Below are positions 21,938 to 32,138 of a stretch of DNA of 64,000 nt, in pieces (position 1 is the first letter of the stretch; every line of letters begins with the position of its first letter). Under the pieces are notes generated by a model. The model was given only the letters and a program-made list of their open reading frames with translations, was not told the DNA's origin and searched no databases. Position numbers and translations under genes: made by a program. The DNA is from Neoceratodus forsteri (taxonomy: Eukaryota; Chordata; Ceratodontiformes; Ceratodontidae): contig CM028132.1 of NCBI GenBank assembly GCA_016271365.2, positions 587,953,001-588,017,000 on the forward strand, written 5' to 3'.

Positions 21938-21957
21938 CAAACACTAAAAATCATGCC

Positions 21958-22116
21958 AGTGCAATCAAGGCTGTGCCTTGGGCACCTGACTTTACAATGA
22001 GTTTCTGTATTATTGCTGGCAACTTTACATGTTAATAGGGTATTACTACCCCCCCTGTAATAGTAGGAAAAGTCAATGTAAAGTCAGGTGCCTGAGGCAT
22101 GGCCACCATTAGCACT
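21958..22116. mobile_element. Hairpin (MITE-like) element, about 160 bp
   Basis: The left arm (ggcacctgactttacaatga at about 21981) pairs with the right arm (tcaatgtaaagtcaggtgcc at about 22073). Pairing extends outward through 'ggctgtgcctt' against 'aggcatggcc' and 'agtgc' against 'gcact'. It lies just behind the SINE poly-A run. No ORF. Confidence 0.65.
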
Positions 22117-22785
22117 ATATGTAATTAATGCAGCCCTGTTCCCTACTATGCATCATCAGAATGCATATTTTAAGGCAGGGCTATGCCAGTCAGCAGCTCT
22201 TGAAGCACTAGGTAGTACAGTGTTGATTACTGTAAGTGCAATAGCTTAACTCTTAGGCTGCAGAAATCAGGTTGCATAGTAATTCTGGACTGATATATCA
22301 GTCAATGGCACAGCAAGGGTCTTCAATAATCCATTGACAAAGCAATTTAAATCTGGGCCGATTTAACTCCTCATGCAGGCAACTCTTTGGCATGAGTTAC
22401 CAGCCAAGGACTAAGATTCGCAGCAGCTGCCATTTAAACTTCATCTGAAGTCAATTGAAAGATGCTGGGTGTTATAAAACTAATTCATGATGTGCTTATT
22501 TTATTTGCTTAACTTTATACAGCATTTATACTATGCAGCGTCGAATGTTGCTGTTGGCATCCTTTTCAATACATTTTCCATGTGTTATGTGCAGAACCTG
22601 GAGTGGTGCAGATATTTATTTTTGCCATGTCTTGCTATTTTCGTGCACACTCTAAACAGCTGGAGCTGTGGTCTGATTTTCGATACTATGCATTCTGTTG
22701 TGTATTTTAGTTTGTTTGACCCTGGGGGTCTCATTTCTGAATGGTCAGTCACTGCCCAAGGTCCACCCAGCTAAATATGCTGAAA
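22117..22785. other. Unassigned sequence
   Basis: No recognised gene or repeat. An ORF of 95 codons at 22487-22774 (+) is hydrophobic and Cys-rich, but resembles no family and lacks supporting signals. Confidence 0.3.
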
Positions 22786-23200
22786 CCCTTGAGTATGCTG
22801 CAGATTTGAGGTCATGTCCCCTCTCTGCCACCTTTTCTCCAGGGTGAACACGTTAAAGGCCTCTAGTTTCTCCTCTTAAATTTCTGCCTCTGGACCTCTG
22901 AGCATTTTGGTGGCCCTGTGTTGCACCCTCTTGACTACTGCAATGTATTTTTGTAGAGATGAGCCCAGAACTGCAGGCAGTATCCCAGGTGATTGCTGAC
23001 TAGGGCCTTGTAAAGTGGCAGGATTACTTCCCCTGCTCTTCTGGTCACCATCTTTTGATGCACCCCAGCACTCGACAGCACTCTTGGCAGCTGTGCACTG
23101 CTTGTTATGCTTCCACCCTGTCTCTATTATGACACCTCATCACCAAATCTTTCATCTAGGCAAAGTCCAGCTTTCTAAAGTTCCAGATCCTGAAGACTGA
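22786..23200 (-). mobile_element. CR1 LINE 3' region (antisense), older type
   Basis: The + strand reads as the antisense of a classic amniote-type CR1: 'catgtcccctctctgccacc', 'ttctccagggtgaacacgtt', 'ggtggccctgtgttgcaccc', 'atgagcccagaactgcagg', '..gtgattgctgactagggcc'. It corresponds to the VRPHLEYC...ERVQRRA block and the connector upstream. Heavily decayed and distinct from the adjacent + strand CR1. Confidence 0.65.
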
Positions 23201-23209
23201 GGTCCAGCT

Positions 23210-25505
23210 AGTTTAGCCTGTCACAAGGGAGAAGGTTACCAGGTTGTGGTCACTGCCAGTGTGACAGGGGTAACAGTGGGGGAGCACCTGGGAAACAGTA
23301 ACCAGTAGTCGCTGTGGTTTGAAATCATAGAAGGTGCAGAACGAAACCGCACAAAAACATGTATCATGGATTTTAAGGGGGCAGACTTTGGGAAAATGGG
23401 GAGATGCTTGAAAGAGGCATTAATGGGAATGGGGCAGGAATCAGGGGTTGAGGAACAGTGGGCAACATTTAAAATGGGGATTTCAAGACCAACAGAATTA
23501 TGCATTAAGCAGATTAGCAAGGGAAAAGGAAAAGGAGACCATTATGGTTTTCCAAGGAGGTAGCAGAGAAAGTAAAAGCCAAAAAGATTGCATTCAGGCA
23601 ATACAAAAAGATACAGGCAGAAGGGGATAGGGAGAAGGACCAGGAGAAGCAAAGGGAGGTCAGTAAAGGAAGCCAAAGCTCAGACAGAAGAGCACATTGC
23701 AAAATCAGTGGGTATAGGGGACAAAACCTTTTATGCAAGTGAAAAAAGAAAGGCAAAAGGGAGGGATAGTGAGACTGAAGGGGGAGGATGGGAGCTGCGT
23801 GGAGGATGACAACAGTAAAGCTGACATACTGAACAGGTATTTCTGCTCAGTCTTTACTGAGGAAGAGGAGGGTAATGGGCCTGAAGGGAATACAAGGGGT
23901 GGGAATGGCACAGAAGTGGGCACAAGTCCCTTTACATGAGAAAGGGTCCTGAAGGAACTGGAAGGAATGAGAGTTAAGAAAGCAATGGGGCCAGATGGGG
24001 TGCACCCCATGGTCCTAAAAGACTAAGAGAGGTAAACAGGGGAGGTACGCAAAGACTGGAGGACAGCAGATGTAGTCCCCTTATACAAAAGCAGGAACAA
24101 AGAGGAAGCGGAGAACTACAAATCAGTCTGCCTCAGCTCAGTAGTGGTGAAGATCATGGAAGCACTACTGAAGGAGAGTTTGGTGGAACATCTGGTTGCC
24201 AATGGACTATAGGACCCAAGACAGCATGGTTTCACCAGAGGGAGGTCATGTTAGACCAACCTCATTTAATTTTTCGACTGGGTGACAAGGGAGATGGATC
24301 AGGGGAAGGCAGTGGACGTGGCCTATCTGGACCTCAGAAAGGCCTTTGACACTGTGCCACATAGAAGGCTATTAAACAAACTGGGGAATATGGGAGTGGG
24401 CAGGACAGTAGTGTGGTGGGTAAGTAACTGGCTGGGTGGCAGGACACAGAAGGTGGTGGTAAATGGCTGTCACTCCACAGATGGAAGAGTGACCAGTGGG
24501 ATACCACAGGGATCAGTGCTGGGATCGGTCCTATTCAGCGCCTTCATCAGTGACATTGTGCAGGATCTTGAAGGCAGAATTTCCCTGTTCGCTGATGACA
24601 CAAAGCTCTGTGACAGAGCGGACATGCCAGAGGGTATAGAGAGAGAATGAGAGGGACCTGCAGAAACTTGAGGAATGGTCAGGGGTTTGGCAGTTAAAAT
24701 TCAATGTAAAGAAGTGCAGGATAATGCATATGGGGCACAAAAACCCTGGAACAATATATCAGTTGGGGGGTGAGGATATAGCATGCACCAAGCAGGAAAG
24801 GGATCTTGGGGTTATCATCTCTGATGACCTCAAGGTAGGGGAAACAGTGCGACAAGGCAGCAGGTAAAGCAAATAGGGTGCTGGGATGCATGGGCAGGGC
24901 ATCACCAGCAGGAAAAGGGAGGTCATAATTTCACCATGCCAAGACACTAGTGAGGCCCCACCTGGAGTACAGTGTACAGTTCTGGAGACCATACCTATGT
25001 AAGGACATAGACAGGGTAGAGAAGGTTCAGAGGAGGGCAACAAAGATGGTGAATGGATTGCATCACAAGTCCTATGAGAACAGGTTGAAGGAACTGAATA
25101 TGTACTCCCTGGAGGAGAGGAGGGAGAGAGGGGATATGATAGAGACTTACAAATATCTTACAGGGAGGAACAGGGTGCAGAAATACACTATTTTTCAGCG
25201 AAAAAGATGTTCCAGGACTAGAAGGCATGGGATGAAGTTGGAGGGGAGGTGATTCAGAGGAAACGTGAGGAAGAATTTCTTCACAGAATGGGTGGTGGAC
25301 AAGTGGAACACCCTGCCGGAAGAAGTAGTGGGGGCTGAAAGAATCACGGGATTTAGGAATGCATGGGATAGACATAAGGGAATTCTGGAGGTCAGGAGTA
25401 AGGGGCAACAGACTTCTAGGAAAACAAAGTGAACTTATAAGCTCAAATGGGCAGACTGGGTGGGCCATAGGCCCTTATCTGCCGACAGTGTCTATGTATC
25501 TATGA
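23210..25505 (+). pseudogene. CR1 LINE ORF2 (RT and C terminus), best-preserved copy
   Basis: It starts after the endonuclease, at the 'SDH'-like segment. Order: VLDFKGADFGKMG-like block (23360), KADILNRYFCSVFTEEEE (23820), KAMGPDGVHP (23980), AYLDLRKAFDTVPHRRLLNK (24320), GIPQGSVLGSVLFSAFISDI (24500), an intact catalytic box LFADDTKLC (24585), FNVKKCRIMHMG (24705), RPHLEYSVQFWRPYL (24950), EKVQRRATKMVNG and SLEERRERGDMIETYKYL (25110). It ends at the CR1 octamer-type tail GTCTATGTATCTATGAC (about 25490). Stops and frameshifts at several points (for example near 24010 and 24650) make it inactive. The endonuclease and ORF1 are absent: a 5'-truncated copy. Confidence 0.85.
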
Positions 25506-25509
25506 CTAC

Positions 25510-26071
25510 CACCAGCTCCTTGACATTTGTAACCTGGCCACAAATGTTTCCAAAAGCAGTATTTTCAGTGAAGCCTCTCCCCCAACTGTGTTTATCTCTG
25601 TGCTACAGGTGGGGATTTACCCATCCAAGTCCCCCGTACCCAACTGGCATCCCCTCAACAGTTGCCTGGGATGGGAACCCATAGCTTACCCCCCACATCA
25701 GAGCTCCCATAGGAGTGACTAAGATCCACCTTTGTTCAACCTAGGACTTGGGCTGCAGAGTCATTTGGTCGAGAAAAGGATGTCTTCACTCTGCTGTTGC
25801 CGCACAGGGTTTTTTCCCTTTTGTCGGTTCCCCTGAGGCATGGATATGCAATGACATCACGCTCAGGCATGTGTGCTCCCACGCATGCCCTGCAGATGTC
25901 TGCCACTGCCTCCCCCATGTTACATGGTCCCTGGCTTGATGCACACCCACCAGCTGTCCCTGGGATGCTCATCTAACTTCCCGCCACTTGCCCTCTGATG
26001 CTCTGGGCTCACTTCCAAACCCAGGTCGTCAATGTCATGAATAGTAGCTCTACCATTGTGCCATCGAGCTG
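25510..26071 (-). mobile_element. tRNA-derived SINE candidate, copy 2
   Basis: On the minus strand it begins 'ctagccagctcgatggcaca', followed by atggtagagc (box-A-like), and has 'gacctgggtttggaagtgag' (box-B-like) about 55 bases in. 'catcagagggcaagtggcgg' and 'gatgagcatcccaggg' follow, closely matching copy 4 (59385-59893). The downstream limit is uncertain; no clean poly-A or target duplication is visible. Confidence 0.5.
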
Positions 26072-26881
26072 GCTAGTAAAGCTCTCTTAAGGGAATAACT
26101 GGAAAACAATCCTCCACTATACTGTAAAATTCTATCTGCAGCACTTGGTAAACAAGAATTAGCTGACAGCACTATGCTGTTGTACTTTTTGACAAAGGTA
26201 TTTTTTGTGTGTTAATTCTGCAGTCTATAGTGCAGCTTAGCAAAAACATAGCTGCCAAAACAGTGACTGGTAGAGTTGCAGCAGAGAAATTGTTGTCCCA
26301 GAAATAGCCCTGTTAAAGTGCTATTCAATCTGAGACACACTGAAAGCAATAGTTTTACAAAGGTGTTTTTACATTCAGAAGTATAGTAGTGTACCAGAGA
26401 GGCAGTGCTGAAAAAGCACAGTGTGACACCCATAATGATTGTAATGTAAGAAAAGATTTCTAAATGGTTTGGTTTCTGTATATTTCCTCCAAACAACTCA
26501 CACACGTTCACTGTAAAGCCTCAAACACAGTGCAGAGCATCAAGGTTTTAACTAGGTAAGCAAAACTAGGCCTAGGGCCTATTTTCAGGTGTGATATTGA
26601 CCCAAGAATTTACAAATACAAATACTCTTGTACAAAATACATATTACAAATACATGAGCTACATTTAGCAATATTATATACTGTTGCAGTCAGTAAAGAA
26701 AAAATCTAGAGACAAAAAAAATAAAAAAAAAACAGGCACATATTAACTAATTAATAAGATAGCATATTACTCTGAACTTGTGTTGATATTATTGATCATT
26801 TATTTTTGACCACTCAACAACCAAAGCTAAAAAGAGGTACATAGTGACTGATAAGATAATTTTAGTCTGTTCTTAAGCTGG
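26072..26881. other. Unassigned AT-rich sequence, probably decayed LINE near the right edge
   Basis: No clear ORF function. The rightmost ~60 bases read (-) as a possible continuation of the LINE C terminus that resumes after the LTR at 28402. An A-rich segment lies at 26697-26732. Confidence 0.3.
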
Positions 26882-28397
26882 TGTAACCCCCCTGTTACCC
26901 GGGGTTACTAGAATCCCAGTAAGACCTAGTGGTAGGCAGGGAAGGCAGCCTGTGAAACTCCAGTTAAATGGATTTCACACTGTCTCACTCTGTTCTCAGT
27001 CTCAGCTGAGACTGGGGGATGACATCACCATAGAACTCTCGCAGCTGCATAAGCCACACTGGAATGTTGCAGTTGGAGGTTAGCATAGAACGTTGGGGAT
27101 TTTGAATTGAGTCTGTGTGCAGTCTTGGTGAAAGACAGTAGTACAGCTGTCGGCGCGCAGGCTCTCAGAGCTTTAAGCTCTGTTTTAGAGCTACTGTTAA
27201 GAAGGTGTGTGTTTCCACCATAAGAGGAACACAGAAACTGGTTGTTGAAGTGGTGGAGACCGCTGTTACTGGCCCAAGTGCCCCATCCCTGAGGGGATGG
27301 GGGGGAAGGTTTGCCTGTTTTCCAAGGGCAACCCTCCTGGTTCCGGCTAAGGAAGAAGCTGCCTATTTCAAGTTGTGCTATGCACCAGAAGCTCTCGAGA
27401 GAAATTCCGTGGAGGAATCACCTATGGGGCACCTGCAACCAAAGGGGGTGAGTTCGCCAGAAAGAGGGTCATGTGTGTTTCACCTTAACAGAAGGAAACT
27501 GAAGGGACCGTTACTGTGGGGTCAGGAAAAAGACAGCCAAGTACAGTTGTAATGTGGGGATTGGACTGCTTAATCAGTGAGGGGCCTAGAGCAATGGGCT
27601 GTGCCAATTAAAAGTATGTTCAAGTCCAGCACAAAGGGAAAGAAAGACAAGTAGAGGAAATGTGAGGTACATTTAGCCATAATCTACATTGCCAAGCTTT
27701 ACAGTATGAGGTGTTTACTGTCCAGAGAAATGGCCGGGTATGAATTGTGGGAGCGAGAGGTGGGAGACCCCCATCAGTAGTAACCAAATTCACCTCTACG
27801 GATTTGCTCTGTGGCACCTTTACTTTCCCTCAAGTACTTGGCCAGTGCCTGAGGAAAGTACCCAGACATGGGATTAAAAGGAAAATTCCCTGACAGAGCT
27901 GAGGTGCTCTTAGGTGGTTTAGAGAGCCACCAGTAAATGTTTCCATGACATATGGAAGGTGCCCAAGTGGCCGGCAAGAGAGCCGAGCCAGGGAAAACCC
28001 AGAACAGTGTACAAGTTCGGGCTGGAAACCCAAAGCAGCGTGAAAGTCCGGGCTGTGTGCCCAGTGGGTTCAGAGCCTAAGGGCTAAAGTGTAGAAGTGT
28101 TCTTGATTCTTTTAATCTGTGTTACCAGGAGTGTAACCCCATGGGGGTCCATCTATGCTTTGTTTATTCTGTTTGGATGTGAATAAAAGCCACACTTTAG
28201 AATCCCATTTCTGGTATTGGACATTCCAGTTATTGCTTCCTGTATTCGGAGTTACTTGGGTGCCCCTGTGCAGAGTAGCCAAACCTAGCCCTTGTGCCGA
28301 GTGACCTATTCTTCCCCGAACCCAGCCCACCTGGTATTGCTGTCAGATTCAAACAGCATACCGCCTGTTGTTGCAAAATGAAGGGGTAGGGGTTACA
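26882..28397 (+). mobile_element. Solo LTR (family 1), plus orientation, 4-bp TSD
   Basis: The ends are TGTAACCCC...GGGGTTACA and the element is flanked by CTGG on both sides (26878-26881 and 28398-28401). At 1516 bp it closely matches the reverse complement of 11614-13088. An AATAAA motif lies at about 28181, inside 'gtgaataaaagccacacttt', a plausible R-region poly-A signal. A palindromic 'tctcagtctcagctgagact' lies near 26993-27013. The 115-codon ORF at 27205-27552 lacks a family match and is absent as an ORF from the other copy, so I do not call it a gene. Confidence 0.8.
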
Positions 28398-28401
28398 CTG
28401 G

Positions 28402-28625
28402 CATTTAGTTTTTGATCACCTGACATCAGGAGGGAAGGAATTCCATGTAGTGGGACCCACATAAGCAAGAGCTCTCTGGACCTGTCGTGATTTAATAAAT
28501 GGCACAAAAAGAGGGACAGTGTCACCGGATCAAAGATATACTGTTCTACCTGTTGATGTTGGAAGAACAATTGGTTGAGGCATTTAGGTTGCTTATTCTG
28601 TAAGATACTGTACAAGAAAAGAGCC
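28402..28625 (-). pseudogene. LINE ORF2 C-terminal fragment split by the solo LTR
   Basis: The minus-strand frame reads QVQRALAYVGPTTWNSFPPDV, the '.R.f..aGP.lWNsLP.dlR' motif at the C terminus of L2/Rex-like LINE ORF2. The LTR's target duplication (CTGG) sits at its downstream edge, so the LTR landed inside this older LINE. Confidence 0.5.
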
Positions 28626-29364
28626 ACATCATCAGTTTGTCTGTTTTAGGACTAAGCCAGTTTAAATCTTTATACAGATCACATCAGTTCATTTATCCCA
28701 ACTGCGAGGCAAGTCTGCATATATTGTTACAGGTCATATTTAATCTTTGCAGGTATATAGGTGTTCAAATAGACCAGTGAACAATAGGTCACTCTAGACA
28801 TTAGCAGACACCTAGCTATGGCCAATCTAGCTTCCAGTGGCAACTGCGGCTGAGCCTAATAAGCAGTGCCCAGCATACAATCTATTGTAAGACAAGCATT
28901 ATGAACTTGGGCTGAAAAAGTAAGGGATGGATCCAACAGGACTCCTTATTGGGTGTACAAGTCATTTTGTTGGGGCAGGCTAACAAGATTCCACCAAAAC
29001 AGAAGTCACTTTTTACAAATATACATGTGTTACAGCCATGTAGGGCTGTAATATGGCACTAGATGAACCTGAAAGAAATTGGGACTTGTTCTGGAACTAG
29101 GGAAGGCACTGCACCAGCAAGAAAACTTTCTGTCAATATCAGCCACTCCCCTACTGTGGTTTGTAGATTGCATGGCTTACAGTGTGGGGTACTGCAACAA
29201 AAATTTATATTTACTCCAGATCAGGGGAGACTAGGACAGCAGAAAGTGACACCTGAGGGACACCCAAAGAATACACTCTGACTCACAAACTAATGTCCAC
29301 TCAGAATATAGAATCAAATAGCTGAGTACTTTATTTCACTATACCACTGTAAAAATAATTGATA
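28626..29364. other. Unassigned sequence
   Basis: Probably upstream remains of the minus-strand LINE, but no motif is legible. No other repeat recognised. Confidence 0.3.
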
Positions 29365-29895
29365 AGACCCCATCTGGAGTATTGTGTCCAGTTCTGGAGG
29401 CTGCATCTCCGGAAGGACAGAGTAGAGGCAGTTCAGAGAGGGGCAACAAAAATGGTGCAGGGTCTGCACCAAAACTCACATAAGGAGAGACTACAGGACC
29501 TCAATATGTACCCTGGAAGGGGGGTGGTATGATAGAGACCTTCAAATACCTCAAGGGTATAAATAAGGTACAAGAGGGTAGCATCTTTCAGAAAATAAGT
29601 TGTTCAAGAACAAGCGGTCATGATATGAGGCTGGGGGGATAAACTCAGGGGTAACATGAGGGAGTATTTTTTCACAGAAAGGGTGATAGATGCATGGAAC
29701 AGCCTCTCAGCAGAGGTGATGGGGGAAAAATGGTCGGGGAATTCAAGAATATATGGGACAGGCACAAGGGAACCCTAGCAATAGTAAAGAGAGGGTGAAA
29801 GTGGGAGATCAAGTAGTATCTGCAGTATTGCAGTAGGTAGGGAAAATGGACAGACTAGGCGGGCCAAGTGAGCCTTATCTACCATCAGTTTCTAT
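29365..29895 (+). pseudogene. CR1 LINE 3' fragment (ORF2 C terminus and tail)
   Basis: It begins at 'RPHLEYCVQFWR', truncated (accccatctggagtattgtg), then 'QRGATKMVQGLHQNSHKERL', 'MIETFKYLKGINK' and the C-terminal 'RVIDAWNSLSAEV'-like block. It ends at the CR1 tail AGTTTCTATGTTTC. A typical 5'-truncated copy of 530 bp, about as decayed as the longer copy at 23.2 kb. Confidence 0.75.
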
Positions 29896-30468
29896 GTTTC
29901 TTTTTTTTTTTCCACTTTCTTTTTATCCCTCCTTCTCGCTCTCAGCGTTCCACTCCTTCAGGCATTGCTCATGCCATCCATGCCTCCTTGATCTTGAGTC
30001 TGCCCCCTAGAGTGCCTCAGTAATTCCTTTTTCTCTCCTTCTACCTCTGTGGAGCACCTGCACAGCCGGGGTCTACCCGTGGTTCCTGGACTGGATGGCA
30101 TGGGCGGTCATCTAGGCCGCTAAGGATTTTTCCGCTTTTCTCCCTTCCCCCCCTCCTGAGGACATCCAGCTTGGGCAGTATGTGCTGGCGCATGCCTGTA
30201 AGTGCCTAACGTCCTCCCTCCTGACTCCAGCCCTCTGGAGCCACCAATGCCCCGTGAGAGTCGGTGCTCCCTCCAGCTCCCAGTGATGTTGGTTGCATAC
30301 AGTACCCCTGGTAACCCACCCCGAAGGAGGAGATCATCCGTTAGTACAGTCAACCCTCATTCCCCCTGCCGACCCTCGATGAGCAGAGTCCGTGCCCGAA
30401 CACAGGTCACTGGCGTGATGCGAGGTGTGGCATCCAGCGCCTTAGCCCTCAGCGCCACCAGGCCGGCT
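29896..30468 (-). mobile_element. tRNA-derived SINE candidate, copy 3, with TSD
   Basis: Minus-strand element with its poly-A tail at 29900-29912 (T-run on +), flanked by AGTTTCTAT at 29887-29895 and 30469-30477. It starts 'gccggcctggtggcgctgag' and carries 'gtgacctgtgttcgggcacg' (box-B-like) about 65 bases in. It inserted exactly into the CR1 3' terminal repeat. Confidence 0.65.
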
Positions 30469-30477
30469 AGTTTCTAT

Positions 30478-32037
30478 AATTCTGTTTCATTCTTGGTTTC
30501 CAATCCTTCTCACAATCTCCAGTAGCTGGCAACATCTGCTGAAGTTGCAGGGCATTGGCCTGTGGAGAATGTTACACCATGCTTGTCAAAAAAAGGATTA
30601 GAAGTTAGGAATCCTGAAAATTCCTCAGATCAGTCAGAGGTTACAACTCCTAGAAAAGCTCAGACATTTTCAAAGCATAGAAATCCTTGAACTCCCAGCT
30701 TTTCTCAGATTGTCAGAAGTGTGGATGTTCAAGGATGAGCACTGTTCTATGAAACCTTTGAACTTTTAATGTTAGACAATTAGAGGGTGGGATTAGCAAA
30801 GAAAAGTCTGTACTAAATATTTTACACTTCAGCAGCTGATGTGAAATTTAGTTCAGAGTCTGAAATGATAAAAGACTGCAGGAATAAGAAAAGATTTGTC
30901 AGTTCATAGGCAATGAGATATAAACTGTACATTTTGGGCATCTGGCTGAGACAATTTTTTTGATAACATTCAGTCTCGGGGAGCTGCATCACACATTTAT
31001 GATTGTATCAGTCTGTGTTCTGATTAACCATATCAAAAATCTAAGCCATTATAAATTAGTTACAAGTCATTTAGAGATGAAGGCTCTGTTGAGAATAGGT
31101 ATTTGACAAAGTTGTTGCATATTTTTAAGATGAGTTGTATTTTGTCATGTGTAGTAATTGCTGTACATCTGATTCCATTTTTCTATGCTTCAGCATTGTT
31201 TTCATAGGATTCCATTTTTCTATGCTTCAGCACTGCTTTTATACCTCGCATTAACAAAACATTCCAGATTATATTGTCTGTCCCTTTAAATGTGTGTTGT
31301 AGCTTCAGTTTTTATGTATACGAGAAGTTTAAAGCTGATGATAGAGGTGAAATACAGTAACTTATACAAAACCACCCCAGAATAATTGAGGCTGCCAAAG
31401 CATAATACAAAGTACTACACTGCATCCTGGCTGACTCCGCTGTAGGTACAGTAGGTCGTAGCAGTGGAGTTATAAACAGCCCTGGCTGAAAGGTAGAAAG
31501 GGTAAAAGCAACGGTCTATATATCAACAGAGTGCAGGTTCAATTCTCCCAGGCTACTTTCCCACCACCTTCTTGCCACATTACCACCAGCTGCAATTAAT
31601 ATCACCGTGTGGCTGACATTTTAGCATAGCCGGCAGCCACACAATCGCACTGAGCTGGTGCTGGTGTGATTTCACTACTCTCTCCACACAAACAACTCAG
31701 TCCCCTAAAACTGCTGATGCCATCTTGAATCTCATGCTTACATGCAAGATTGCCAGTTTGGGGTGGGGATTTTGGCCACAACTCAGGATTGCACATAACT
31801 CAGTTTCTACCACTCACGTGACTGTATATTTGGCACTGAGGAGAGTGTTCTATGATTGGTTGTAGCACACAGACTGTCTCCTCTAGACAATCTGGAAAGA
31901 GAAAATCATGCTGAAAGGAAAAGCCAGATACAGTCAGAGGGAGAGCTACATAGCACTGGAGCAGATGTGCAGTTCAGGAGGACAGACAAAATGTTAAATT
32001 AAATTGGGCCTGCTGAAAAAAAAAAAAAAATAGAAAT
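30478..32037. other. Unassigned 1.5-kb stretch with one 37-bp tandem duplication
   Basis: No coding similarity. The block 'gattccatttttctatgctt' starts at 31171 and again at 31208 (37-bp period, two copies). 'gtgcaggttcaattctccc' near 31531 is box-B-like, without a matching box A at the right distance. The rest is featureless. Confidence 0.35.
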
Positions 32038-32138
32038 GACCCTGGAAGCCTGAAAGAGGAAAAAATAAACAGAGACAGCTTTTGTGTTAAGAAGCCTGAA
32101 AGGGTAGAAAATAAATGTCAGTGACAGCAGAGATTGTT
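32038..32138 (+). repeat. Left part of a tandem array (unit about 75-95 bp)
   Basis: Two partial units with 'aagcctgaaag.gg.aaaataaa' and 'gtgacagcagagattgttac'. These are the same units as 35171-35287 and 40385-40975. The array is cut here by the L2-like LINE. Confidence 0.6.

Noticed and set aside
27205..27552. 115-codon + strand ORF inside the solo LTR
   Set aside because: It is not kept in the sister LTR copy, has no recognisable domain, and sits in LTR sequence.
31525..31555. Possible tRNA/SINE head near 'gcaggttcaattctccc'
   Set aside because: Box A not found at the right distance.
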